From NCBI GenBank assembly GCA_900552705.1, contig USAX01000001.1:1-60488 (forward strand): DNA of 60,488 nucleotides. The letters run 5' to 3'. The DNA comes from an uncultured Collinsella sp. (GTDB lineage: Bacteria; Actinomycetota; Coriobacteriia; Coriobacteriales; Coriobacteriaceae). The notes under the pieces were generated by a model. It ran no database searches and was not told the origin of the DNA. It was given only the letters and a program-made list of their open reading frames with translations. Shown in pieces: positions 25,394 to 33,946 of the stretch; the stretch's first letter is position 1, and every line of letters begins with the position of its first letter. A program made the translations under genes and the position numbers.

Positions 25394-25623
25394 GTGGACA
25401 AAAAATGCCAAATATGAGTACTGTTGCTAAGTGAATAGCATTTACATCCAAGAAGATAATGGACATAGCAGATAGTATGTTCATTAAAATTGGCTCCAAT
25501 ATGTCTTAAACCAGTCAGGTTGGCTGCTTTAGGGGGTTGTAGGGGTCGCTCGGACGTCATTTTGGGTGGTTTTGCCTGCTACTAAAATGGTAACAGTACT
25601 CATATTTGCCCCTTTTTGTCCAC
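25394..25623. repeat. 230-bp MITE-like element with 32-bp terminal inverted repeats
   Basis: The left end GTGGACAAAAAATGCCAAAT continues to ATGAGTACTGTT at about 25425. Its inverted copy ends at 25623. The two 32-base ends agree at 29 positions. The interior (about 165 bp) is markedly AT-rich compared with surrounding DNA and has no credible ORF. No clear target-site duplication is visible. It lies between the convergent transporter operon and acyltransferase gene. The rest of 25365-25856 holds only this element and the palindromes described separately. Confidence 0.65.
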
Positions 25624-25795
25624 GACCCCTTGGAGCCGGCTCGAAAAGAGTGATTTTGGGTTGTTTGCTGCGGGTGTGGGCTTGGAAACAACGTTCGGGG
25701 TGGCGAGGTGCCCAGAATTCGGTCGCAAGGAGGGCGTTCCTCGGCTGTGTCAGGAGTGTCCCTAGGTGCCGGCACATAAGGAACGTCCCTAACTG

Positions 25796-25833
25796 CCGGA
25801 GGGGGTGCCTGCCGTGGCAGGCACCCCCTCCGG
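25796..25833. terminator. 18-bp perfect palindrome downstream of the acyltransferase gene
   Basis: The arms 25796-25813 and 25816-25833 are perfectly complementary around two bases, 23 bp past the minus-strand acyltransferase stop. No U-tract follows. Upstream sequence (AGTGTCCCTAGG, GAACGTCCCTAAC) shows degenerate REP-family cores. Confidence 0.55.
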
Positions 25834-25856
25834 ATGTGGGAAGTTTGCGTTGCAGG

Positions 25857-28073
25857 TTACTTGTCGGTGCCCAGCTTGTGCGGCTTGAGAGCGAGCGCAT
25901 TGACGAGCGCGTCGGTGGCAGACTTGACGGCTGCCGGCTGCGGATCGTTGACGTGATCTTCGGGGTGCACGGGCAGGTCCTTCTTGACGGCATCGTGGAT
26001 CAAGTTGAGGTACTCAGTCACGCCAGCGGTCGATAGGTGCGTGCCATCGCCATCGAACAGGTCGTTGCGGTTGGCGCTGTATCCGTACCAGTCGATAACG
26101 CGCACGTTCTTGTAGCGCGTAGCGGCGTTGGCGATGGCCTGGTTGGTAGAGCCAACCCACGGCTGCGGGCTGCGTGTGTTCACAAACACCACAATACGCT
26201 TATCTCCTGCATCGGCCATGATGGCGTCGATCTGATCGTCGGTTACCAAGCCGTTGGTGCCCAGCGCAAAGACCACGATCTTGCCGGCAAGGTTCTGTTG
26301 GAGATAGCCCTCAAATGTCGCGCGGCCCGCATCAAACTGGCGGCCCTTTTCGGCATCGATATGGCTGTGCGGGAACACGCCGTCAAAGGAATCAACGGCG
26401 CGCAGCGACACGGAGTCACCGATCATAAGCAAATCGTAGGAGCCATCGGGGAAGCCGTCGTTGTCCTTGTCGGTGTCGTCGGCCGCCTGTTGGTCGGCGG
26501 GCGCGGTGTTTTTGGCTTCCTTGTTGAGGACTTCGGCGCCCTCACCGCTCAGTGCGGAGGTCTCCGGCACAAAGATCAGGCCGCCCAGTGCAACGACCAA
26601 CACGACAGCGCAGGTTGCGCAGACAGGGACGTGCGCGCGTGCCCAGTTGGCGGGCGTGGCGGTGCCGTCGCGGAACTCGGATACGGTGCGCTCAAAGGCG
26701 CCCTTTCTAAACGGCGTTTCGATAAAGCGATATGAGCATTCGGCCACGGCGACCACCACAAGTACCTGCAAGATGTACTGCCACCACGGTGTATCGTTGA
26801 TGTTGGCGACCGGGTTCATGAGCAACAGCAGGGGATAGTGCCACAGGTAGATGCTGTACGAGCGCTTGCCAACCCACACGAGCGGCTCGGCGGACAGCGC
26901 GCGGGCAACCATTCCCTGGGGCTGCACGCAGGCCGCGATGACCATGAGCGTGAGGACCGAGCACAGCAGCGTGCCGCCGCGATACTGGAACGCGGTGTAG
27001 CCGTTGGTGAGCGCGACCATGGCGGCAAGGCCAACCAGACCCACGACGCCCAACACATCGATGGATGTGGGCGAGGACCAAAAGCGCACGAGGGCGCTCG
27101 GCTGTGCCGGGGCGGTCTCGGCTGATTCGTCGGCCTTCTCGCTAGGTTTGCCCTCGGCGTTCTTGTCGTGCTTGGCGGCGCCAGCCAGGCGATTGAGCCC
27201 CAAACGATGAGCGAGACGCACTGGCGCCAGGTCGCGATCGGGGATAAAGGCCATCCAGGCACCCAGCAGTAGCGAGAACACGCGGGTGTCGGTGCCGTAG
27301 TACACGCGGCTGGGGTCGGCGGCAGGGTTGTAAAGCACCATCATGGCGAGGGCAGATACCGCGGCAAGGCCCAGAACCAAGCGGCGCGTGTTGGGCTTGC
27401 TCACATGCATGGATACCATGGCAAACAGCAGTGGCGGCCAAATCAGGTAGAACTGTTCCTCGATGGCAAGCGACCAAAAGTGCGTGAGCGGCGAGGGGTC
27501 GCCCAGAGCATTGAAGTACGAGACGTTTTGGGCAATCTGCCACCAGTTGTTGAAGAACAGCAACGACGGCAGGATGTCGGGGCGCATCTTGGTGAGCATC
27601 ACGTGGTTAAAGATGGTGCACAGCGCGCAGGTCACGAACACTACCGTTACCACGGCGGGGACCAGGCGACGGATGCGGCGAATCCAGAAGCTCTTGAGGT
27701 CGATGCGTCCGGTCTTAGCGACTTCGTTGAGCAGCAAGCGCGTGATCAGATAGCCCGAAAGCACAAAGAAGATCGTGACGCCGAGCAGGCCGCCCTGAGC
27801 CCACGTGAGGTTGAGGTGATAGAGCACCACTGCGACGACGGCAAGCGTGCGTAGGCCGTCGAGGGCGGGGATATAGCGGGACTTGGGGCGAGCAGGCGTC
27901 TGCTCCGCGGCGGGAGTGTTGGCACGGCCCGCGTTGTTGGCAGAAACGCGATGGGGGCTCGCGGTGCGTCGCGGCTCGTTGGCGCGGCGCCCGCCCTTCA
28001 CGCGTTCGTGCGGCGCCGGCTCATTGCCCGTGCGGCGTCGACCGCGCGAGCCCGATTGCGAGAGTTGTTCCAT
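25857..28073 (-). CDS. OatA-like membrane acyltransferase with C-terminal SGNH domain
   Basis: A 738-residue protein. An Arg/Pro-rich cytoplasmic tail (1-65) precedes an Acyl_transf_3 membrane domain (about 68-450; YIPALDGLRTLAVVAVVLYH, FFVLSGYLITRLLL, HFWSLAIEEQFYLIWP). Then come a helix, a linker and an extracellular SGNH esterase-like domain (about 555-715) with MIGDSVSLR (Ser), ALGTNG and DGTHLS (Asp/His). The plan matches peptidoglycan O-acetyltransferase OatA, which confers lysozyme resistance, although related proteins decorate other glycans. It is monocistronic, facing away from the ribokinase operon. Confidence 0.9.
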   Translation of the reverse strand: MEQLSQSGSRGRRRTGNEPAPHERVKGGRRANEPRRTASPHRVSANNAGRANTPAAEQTPARPKSRYIPALDGLRTLAVVAVVLYHLNLTWAQGGLLGVTIFFVLSGYLITRLLLNEVAKTGRIDLKSFWIRRIRRLVPAVVTVVFVTCALCTIFNHVMLTKMRPDILPSLLFFNNWWQIAQNVSYFNALGDPSPLTHFWSLAIEEQFYLIWPPLLFAMVSMHVSKPNTRRLVLGLAAVSALAMMVLYNPAADPSRVYYGTDTRVFSLLLGAWMAFIPDRDLAPVRLAHRLGLNRLAGAAKHDKNAEGKPSEKADESAETAPAQPSALVRFWSSPTSIDVLGVVGLVGLAAMVALTNGYTAFQYRGGTLLCSVLTLMVIAACVQPQGMVARALSAEPLVWVGKRSYSIYLWHYPLLLLMNPVANINDTPWWQYILQVLVVVAVAECSYRFIETPFRKGAFERTVSEFRDGTATPANWARAHVPVCATCAVVLVVALGGLIFVPETSALSGEGAEVLNKEAKNTAPADQQAADDTDKDNDGFPDGSYDLLMIGDSVSLRAVDSFDGVFPHSHIDAEKGRQFDAGRATFEGYLQQNLAGKIVVFALGTNGLVTDDQIDAIMADAGDKRIVVFVNTRSPQPWVGSTNQAIANAATRYKNVRVIDWYGYSANRNDLFDGDGTHLSTAGVTEYLNLIHDAVKKDLPVHPEDHVNDPQPAAVKSATDALVNALALKPHKLGTDK

Positions 28074-28166
28074 AAAACATCATCCAATGACGAGAATAAT
28101 CAGCACGTATTCATTGTAGCTGCCTGCCCCTGTGAATGCTTGCTGCTGGCGCAAGCTCAAGCGCGC

Positions 28167-28184
28167 GTCCACATCAAAGTGGAC
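28167..28184. promoter_or_regulatory. Inverted repeat GTCCAC-N6-GTGGAC upstream of ribokinase
   Basis: A perfect 6+6 palindrome followed by TAAAGTTATAGGG, whose TATAGG could be a -10. It is an operator candidate for the ribokinase/nucleoside hydrolase pair starting at 28261. Confidence 0.35.
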
Positions 28185-28260
28185 TAAAGTTATAGGGGGT
28201 GCGAGAGTGCACAATCGTTGGTCGACGGTGGGCGCAAAGCCTGAAGACGAGGAGGTTTCC

Positions 28261-29256
28261 ATGACGGATCACAGCATCGTTGCGGTGTTCGGCAGCATGA
28301 ACATGGACCTTTCGGTGGCGTGCGAGCGCATGCCGCGCGCGGGCGAGACTGTCGGTGGCAGCGGTTTTATCACCAACGCCGGCGGTAAGGGAGCCAATCA
28401 GGCCGTTGCCGCTGCGCGCATGGGTGCGCGCACGTGCATGATCGGCGCTGTTGGGCGCGATACCTTTGGCGATGCGCTCGTGGCAGGGCTCCAGGATGCC
28501 GGCGTGGGCGTTGAGTTTGTGGCGCGTCGCGATGACGTGGAGACCGGTACCGCGACTATCATTCGCTGTGAGAGCGACAACCGCATCGTGCTGTCGCCGG
28601 GCGCCAACCATGCGCTTGCGGGCGAGGACGTTGCCCGCGCACTGAGGCGCTTGGTGGCCGACGAGCTCGACGGCGATGCCAGCGAGATTGCCCCGGCTGT
28701 CGGAAGCGTCTTTATTGCCCAGGGCGAATGTGACCTTGCGGCGACGGCCGAGGCGCTTGCTTGTGCTCACGAGCTGGGGTTCTATACGATCTTTAACCCG
28801 GCGCCCGCCTGCGACCTGCCGGCAGGAGCGTGGCCTGCGGTCGACCTGGTCTGCCCCAACGAGACCGAGTGCCAGATGCTGACGGGCATTCTGCCCACAG
28901 ATGATGCGAGTTGCGTCGCCGCGCTCAATGCGCTGCTCGACAAGGGCGCCGGCGCCGCGGTCATCACACTGGGCGGCGCCGGCTCGGTTACGCTCGGCGA
29001 TGGCGGTGAGCCGCTGCGCATGCCGGCGCTTTCGAGCGTGGTGGTCGATACGACGGCCGCGGGCGATACGTTTATTGGTGCGCTTGCTGCAGCTCGTCTG
29101 GAGGGTCTGCCGCTCTTTGAGTGCATGGCCGCGGGTGCTCGCGCCTCGGCGGTGACGGTATCGCGCCTGGGCGCTCAGCAATCAATTCCCACGCGTACGG
29201 AAGTCGAGCACAAGTTTGGGTCGGACGATTTAGTACAAGGCGGAGAAGCGGAGTAG
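28261..29256 (+). CDS. rbsK: Ribokinase (PfkB family)
   Basis: A 331-residue protein from the ATG at 28261, preceded by GAGGAGG; the frame extends upstream to 28132 without family similarity. The PfkB N-terminal signature is NAGGKGANQAVAAARMGA. The ribokinase-typical FNPAPACDLP and PNETECQMLTG are present. The catalytic C-terminal motif is DTTAAGDTFIGAL, with the base Asp in AAGDT. It phosphorylates D-ribose to ribose-5-phosphate. The gene 4 bp downstream encodes a nucleoside hydrolase that would release ribose from nucleosides, giving a salvage pair. Confidence 0.92.
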   Translation: MTDHSIVAVFGSMNMDLSVACERMPRAGETVGGSGFITNAGGKGANQAVAAARMGARTCMIGAVGRDTFGDALVAGLQDAGVGVEFVARRDDVETGTATIIRCESDNRIVLSPGANHALAGEDVARALRRLVADELDGDASEIAPAVGSVFIAQGECDLAATAEALACAHELGFYTIFNPAPACDLPAGAWPAVDLVCPNETECQMLTGILPTDDASCVAALNALLDKGAGAAVITLGGAGSVTLGDGGEPLRMPALSSVVVDTTAAGDTFIGALAAARLEGLPLFECMAAGARASAVTVSRLGAQQSIPTRTEVEHKFGSDDLVQGGEAE

Positions 29257-29260
29257 AACA

Positions 29261-30235
29261 ATGGCAACCAAGAAGCTGATCCTTGATCTGGATATGGGTG
29301 TGGACGATGCGATGGCGCTCGCCTATGCCATCGCAAGCCCCGAGGTGGAGCTCGTCGGCATCACCACGTGCTTTGGCAACGTGCGCGTCGAGCAGTCGGC
29401 GCACAACTGCTTGGCGGTGCTCGACCTGTTGGGTCGTCCCGAGGTGCCGGTGTACCTGGGCGCCGATCGTCCCATGAAGGCGACCGAACCCTACACGCCG
29501 CCGGCGTCCACCACGCTTATCCACGGCAAGAACGGTATTGGCGGCGCAAGCGTGCCCGCTTCGCCGTAGGAGCCGGTGGGCGCGACGTCGGCCGATGGCA
29601 ATGCGGCGGTCGATTACCTGATTGATGCCGCGCGTACCTATGGCCCCGATTTGATCTACGTGGCGACCGGCCCGCTCTCCAATCTGTCGCTCGCCCTGGA
29701 GCGTGATGCGGCGGCGATGATGTCTATCGGTCGCGTGGTCGTGATGGGCGGTGCGCTTACCGTGCCCGGCAACGTGAGCGCGGGCGCCGAGGCCAACATG
29801 GCGGGCGACCCCGAGGCTGCCGACGCCGTGTTGCGCTCGGGCCGCAAGCTCACCATGGTGGGACTGGACGTGACGCATCGCGTGGTGCTCACGCGCCGCG
29901 ACGTTGCCGGCTGGACAGGCTCGGGCACCATGGCGGGCTGCGCATTTGCGAGCATGGTCGAGCACTACATTGGCTCGTACGAGATGAACGCGCCCTACCT
30001 GGGCGGCTGTGCGCTGCACGATCCTCTGGCCGTTGCCGTGGCGATCGATCCCACGCTCGTGGGCGCGCTCGGCTGCAATCTGCGCGTCGACCTGCTGGGC
30101 GAGTACCGAGGCCGCACCATCTGCGACGAGCACCGCCTGTCCGATCCGGATAAGAGCGCGCTCGTGGCGCTCACCGTGGACGCCCCACGTTTCCTCGCGG
30201 AGTTTAAGGCACGCATGGCTCGCATCCTTGGCTAA
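29261..30235 (+). pseudogene. Nucleoside hydrolase interrupted by an in-frame TAG
   Basis: The two parts lie in one frame and together cover a full-length (~324-codon) inosine-uridine-type nucleoside N-ribohydrolase. The N-terminal part has the Ca2+-binding LDLDMGVDDAMALAYA motif and HGKNGIGGA. It stops at TAG (29567-29569) after SVPASP. The same frame continues with VGATSADGNAAVDYLI, YVATGPLSNLSLAL, VVMGGALTVPGNVS and AEANMAGDPEAAD, and a C-terminal LHDPLAVAVAIDP. The stop falls in a variable segment between two conserved ones and is a single-codon change, so this is a recent nonsense mutation, a sequencing error, or a suppressed amber codon. A GTG at 29576 could restart the second part, but that would lack the metal site. 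Confidence 0.85.
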
Positions 30236-30309
30236 ACGGTTTCTGTGCCCCGTTCCAGATTAGCTACCGAGTAAATACGCCCGTTGGGGGAATAGTCGCG
30301 TCGCTTCGC

Positions 30310-30355
30310 TTGACAACAGGCTAAACTAGCTATTAAACATTTACTATTCTGTTTA
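30310..30355 (+). promoter_or_regulatory. Promoter and likely LacI operator of the regulator gene
   Basis: TTGACA at 30310-30315 and TATTAA at 30331-30336 form a short-spaced sigma70-type promoter. They overlap AAACATTTACTATTCTGTTTA (30335-30355), whose half-sites resemble those upstream of the isomerase gene, suggesting autoregulation. Confidence 0.5.
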
Positions 30356-30438
30356 GATTGAATTTGCGGTCGTTTAGTTGTCGAGTCACGGGGCGGTCAG
30401 GCCACGATGCTCGACAGCGGCCGTTGCTAGGGGGAACA

Positions 30439-31449
30439 ATGGCTAAAGCAAGTGTTCGCGAGATCAGCCGCATTACCGGTTTTTCGCCTGCGACCGTGTC
30501 CAACGCGCTCAACCGCAAGCGCAGCGTGAGCGAGGAGACCGCCAAGGTCATCCTGGAGTGCGCGCAGTCGCTCGGCTATCAGCAGTCGACGCAACTCGAG
30601 AGCATCCAGTTTGTGCTCACGCGCAAGACGGGCGCCATCCTGGACGAGAGCACCTTCCATCCCGCGGTTATTGAGGGCGTGGAGCGCCAGGCGCGTCGCC
30701 ACGGCATGAGCACGAGCTTTGTCTCGCTCGACTTTAGCGACCTGGACGCCGTGCGTCCGCAGGTCGAGGGCCTGATCGCCGACCCGTCTGCCGCCATCGT
30801 GCTGATGGGTACCGAGCTGGGTGAGGAAGATTACGCCCTGTTCGCCAACGCTGCCGCCCACCTGATCGTGCTCGACGGCTGGAGCGACCGCCAGTACTTT
30901 GATGCCGTAGTCATTGCCAATACCGATTCGGTGCTGCGCGCCGTGGACTACCTTATCGAGAAGGGTCACAGGCAAATCGGCTATCTGGCAGGCGATCTTC
31001 GTATCCGCAACTTTAAGGATCGCGAGCGCGGCTATCGCCAAGCACTTGAGGATGCGGGCCTCGAGGCAAACCCGGCATGGCGCGTCACGCTGGGCACCAC
31101 GCTCGAAGGTGCCTATCGCGATATGGGTGCATGGCTCGACAGCGTCTCACGCGACGACCTGCCGACGGCTTTCTTTGCCGAGAACGACGTGCTCGCCGTG
31201 GGTGCCATGCGCGCGTTCAACGAGCACGGCATTCGCGTGCCCGAGGATGTCTCGATCATCGGCTTTGACGACCTATCTCTGGGCGCCTTCTCCAACCCGC
31301 CACTCACCACGGTGCATGTTCCCAAACACGAGGTGGGCGAGATCGCGGTGCGCCGTCTGGTGGGTAACATCCGCAATCCCAAGAGCTATACCTGCAAAAC
31401 GGCCGTGTCGACCTATTTTGTCGAGCGCCAGAGCGTGCGCGAAATCTAG
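30439..31449 (+). CDS. LacI-family transcriptional regulator
   Basis: A 336-residue protein from the ATG at 30439 behind GGGGGAA. The N-terminal helix-turn-helix reads VREISRITGFSPATVSNALN. The hinge helix is less canonical than in LacI. The periplasmic-binding-protein-like sensor domain (about 60-330) has typical segments GHRQIGYLAGDL, TAFFAENDVLAVGAMRAF and VSIIGFDDLSLGAFSNPPLTTV. It probably represses the following isomerase-transketolase-kinase operon in the absence of its sugar inducer; matching GTAAACAG/CTGTTTAC half-sites lie upstream of both transcription units. Confidence 0.92.
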   Translation: MAKASVREISRITGFSPATVSNALNRKRSVSEETAKVILECAQSLGYQQSTQLESIQFVLTRKTGAILDESTFHPAVIEGVERQARRHGMSTSFVSLDFSDLDAVRPQVEGLIADPSAAIVLMGTELGEEDYALFANAAAHLIVLDGWSDRQYFDAVVIANTDSVLRAVDYLIEKGHRQIGYLAGDLRIRNFKDRERGYRQALEDAGLEANPAWRVTLGTTLEGAYRDMGAWLDSVSRDDLPTAFFAENDVLAVGAMRAFNEHGIRVPEDVSIIGFDDLSLGAFSNPPLTTVHVPKHEVGEIAVRRLVGNIRNPKSYTCKTAVSTYFVERQSVREI

Positions 31450-31514
31450 GCGGAGACGGCATTGCCTGCAGCGTGCCAAAGCTCGCTAGGGCAGTTAACA
31501 TAGTGCCATTCAGA

Positions 31515-31540
31515 AGAGGGTCCTTCGGGGCCCTCTTTTT
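31515..31540 (+). terminator. Terminator after the LacI gene
   Basis: The stem AGAGGG/CCCTCT, with a TCC-TTCG-GGG extension, is followed by TTTTT. It separates the regulator transcript from the sugar operon. Confidence 0.8.
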
Positions 31541-31561
31541 GTTGCCCTTGTATGTTCAGAT

Positions 31562-31680
31562 TGTTTACATACCGTTTAGGCTGATTTCTCTACCGTTTAC
31601 GAGACTTTCGCGCTAAACTTTTAAACAAAAGAGTAAAACATTTAGTAAACAGAACAAAACGAAACACACATCTGTTTACT
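31562..31680 (+). promoter_or_regulatory. Operator-rich promoter of the sugar operon
   Basis: The region is AT-rich and contains ACCGTTTA twice (31571, 31592), a TAAACT -10 candidate near 31613, and a perfect inverted pair AGTAAACAGA (31644-31653) and TCTGTTTACT (31671-31680). The same half-site occurs before the LacI gene, so these are the probable LacI-family binding sites. Confidence 0.55.
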
Positions 31681-31706
31681 GAACATGTGATAAGGGGAGG
31701 ACGTAC

Positions 31707-33107
31707 ATGGATAAGATCAAGCTCGGCTTTGTACCCACGCGCCGCAGCATCTTTAGCGCGCCGGACGCGATCAAGTATCGCGGCCTGACGGCTGATCGTC
31801 TGCGCGAGATCGGCGTCGACATCGTGGATATCGACGACATCAACGACGAGGGCCTGCTGTTCGACGACAGCCATATCGCGCCTATCGTCGAGAAGTTCCG
31901 CGCCGAGGGCGTCGACGGCATCATGCTGTGCCACGCCAACTTTGGTACCGAGTATGTCTGCGCCCGCCTTGCGCGCGAGCTCGGCTTGCCCGTGCTGCTG
32001 TGGGGCCCGCGCGACGAGCGCCCCGAGCCCGACGGCACTCGTCTGCGCGACAGCCAGTGCGGTCTGTTCGCGACCGGCAAGGTCCTGCGTCGCTTCCAGG
32101 TTCCCTTCACCTACATGACCAACTGCCGTCTGACCGATCCCGAGTTCGAGCGCGGTGTCTGGGACTTTTTGGCCGTGTGCAACGTGGTCAAGACTTTCAA
32201 GCACACCCGCATCCTGCAGATGGCCACTCGCCCGTTCGACTTCTGGTCCACCATGTGCAACGAGGGCGAGCTGCTCGAGAAGTTCAACATTCAGCTTTCG
32301 CCCATCCCCATGACCGAGCTTGTCCAGGCCGTGCGCGACGCCCAGGCCGACGAGCAGGCCATGGCAGCCATGCTCGCCCACATTGGTGACAGCTTTGAGA
32401 TCTGCATTCCCGAGGACAAGGTCCCCGCGGTCGCCGGTCTTGCTATCGCCATGAAGCGCTTGGTCGAGAAGTATGGCTGCAACGCCGGTGCCATTCAGTG
32501 CTGGAACGCTCTGCAGGACGAGCTGGGCATTATGCCCTGCGCTGCCAACGCCATCCTCAACGAGATGGGCATTCCTATCGTATGCGAGACCGATATCCAC
32601 GGCGCCATCACCGCGCTGATGGTCGAGGCCGCCGACCTGGGCCGTCACCGCGGCATGTTTGCCGACTGGACTGTGCGTCATCCCGACAACGAGAACGGCG
32701 AGCTGCTGCAGCACTGCGGCCCCTGGCCCTGCAGCTGCGCGGCCGTCAAGCCCAAGCTCACTTACCCGCTGGCTTTCGATCACCCCGGCGCGCTGACGGC
32801 CGAGGCCAAGCACGGCGACCTCACCCTTGCCCGCTTTGACGGCGACAACGGCGAGTACTCGCTGCTGCTGGGCAACGCCCGCGGCATCGACGGCCCGGCC
32901 GGCATGGGCACCTACCTGTGGGTCGAGGTCGACAACCTCAAGCGCCTCGAGGCCAAGATCGTCGAGGGTCCCTACATCCACCACTGCGTCGCCATTCACG
33001 CCAACGTGGTGCCGGTGCTCTACGAGGCGTGCAAGTACATCGGCATTGTCCCCGACCTGTACGACCCCATCGAAGAAGACGTCAAAGCTTACCTGCGAGG
33101 AGAGTAG
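31707..33107 (+). CDS. L-fucose/L-arabinose isomerase-family protein
   Basis: A 466-residue protein with a strong SD (GGGGAGG) before its ATG. The N-terminal Rossmann-like half contains IVEKFRAEGVDGIMLCHANFG and LPVLLWGPRDERPEPDG. The C-terminal half has acid and His residues (CETDIHGAITALM, GPYIHHCVAIH) that would hold the divalent metal. It should interconvert an aldose and a ketose, the first step before the kinase and transketolase of the same operon. Clear family membership does not fix the sugar: fucose, arabinose and less common sugars all use this fold. Confidence 0.82.
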   Translation: MDKIKLGFVPTRRSIFSAPDAIKYRGLTADRLREIGVDIVDIDDINDEGLLFDDSHIAPIVEKFRAEGVDGIMLCHANFGTEYVCARLARELGLPVLLWGPRDERPEPDGTRLRDSQCGLFATGKVLRRFQVPFTYMTNCRLTDPEFERGVWDFLAVCNVVKTFKHTRILQMATRPFDFWSTMCNEGELLEKFNIQLSPIPMTELVQAVRDAQADEQAMAAMLAHIGDSFEICIPEDKVPAVAGLAIAMKRLVEKYGCNAGAIQCWNALQDELGIMPCAANAILNEMGIPIVCETDIHGAITALMVEAADLGRHRGMFADWTVRHPDNENGELLQHCGPWPCSCAAVKPKLTYPLAFDHPGALTAEAKHGDLTLARFDGDNGEYSLLLGNARGIDGPAGMGTYLWVEVDNLKRLEAKIVEGPYIHHCVAIHANVVPVLYEACKYIGIVPDLYDPIEEDVKAYLRGE

Positions 33108-33109
33108 AA

Positions 33110-33946
33110 ATGGCAACTATCGAAGAGCTTGAATCCCTGCGTTGGGACCTTCGCCGCGATTGCGTCGATATCATCATGGCTGGCGCCGGCGGGCACATCG
33201 GCGGCGACATGTCGGTCATCGATGCGCTGATGACCCTCTACGCCAACCACCTCAACATTTCTCCCGAGACCGTCGACGATCCCAACCGCGATCGCTTCGT
33301 GCTCTCCAAGGGCCACGCCATGGAGGCCTACTACGCGGTGCTCTGCCACGAGGGCTATCTTGACCTCGATGACGTCAAGGCCCGCTTCTCCAAGTTCGGC
33401 AGCCCCTACATCGGCCACCCCAACAACAAGCTCAAGGGCATCGAGATGAACTCGGGCTCGCTGGGTCACGGCCTGCCCGTGGCCGTCGGGATGGCGCTTG
33501 CCGGCAAGATGGATGGCCGCGACTACCGCGTCTACACCATCATGGGCGACGGCGAGCTTGCCGAGGGCTCGGTCTGGGAGGGCGCCATGAGCGGCGGCAA
33601 CTACCAGCTCGATAACCTGTGCGCGCTCGTGGACCGCAACCGCCTGCAGATCAGCGGCAGCACCGAGGACGTCATGAAGCAGGATTCGCAGGAGGAGCGC
33701 TGGGCCGCCTTCGGTTGGAACGTGCTGTCCATTCCGGGCAACGACGTCCAGGCCATCGACGCCGCGCTGACGCTGGCCGCCGAGACCAAGGGTAAGCCCA
33801 CGGTCATCATCCTCAACACGGTGAAGGGCTACGGCTCGCCGGTTATGGAGGACAAGGCCGCCTGGCATCATCACCTGCCCAACGATGAGGAATATGCCCA
33901 GATCATCGCCGATTTCGCTGCCCATAAGGAGGCTATCAATGGCTAA
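33110..33946 (+). CDS. Transketolase N-terminal subunit (split transketolase)
   Basis: A 278-residue ThDP-binding half. Motifs include AGAGGHIGGDMSVIDALMTL, SKGHAMEAYYAVL, GSLGHGLPVAVGMAL and the ThDP/metal site GDGELAEGSVWEGAM with the downstream NRLQISG. It begins 2 bp after the isomerase stop and overlaps the C-terminal subunit gene by 8 bp. Split transketolases carry out 2-carbon transfers in the pentose phosphate pathway but also act as specialised enzymes in the degradation of unusual ketose phosphates. Confidence 0.93.
   Translation: MATIEELESLRWDLRRDCVDIIMAGAGGHIGGDMSVIDALMTLYANHLNISPETVDDPNRDRFVLSKGHAMEAYYAVLCHEGYLDLDDVKARFSKFGSPYIGHPNNKLKGIEMNSGSLGHGLPVAVGMALAGKMDGRDYRVYTIMGDGELAEGSVWEGAMSGGNYQLDNLCALVDRNRLQISGSTEDVMKQDSQEERWAAFGWNVLSIPGNDVQAIDAALTLAAETKGKPTVIILNTVKGYGSPVMEDKAAWHHHLPNDEEYAQIIADFAAHKEAING

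Noticed and set aside
25394..25623. Small protein gene reading MSTVTI on the minus strand
   Set aside because: The frame arises from the terminal repeat, has no SD and runs through palindromic DNA.
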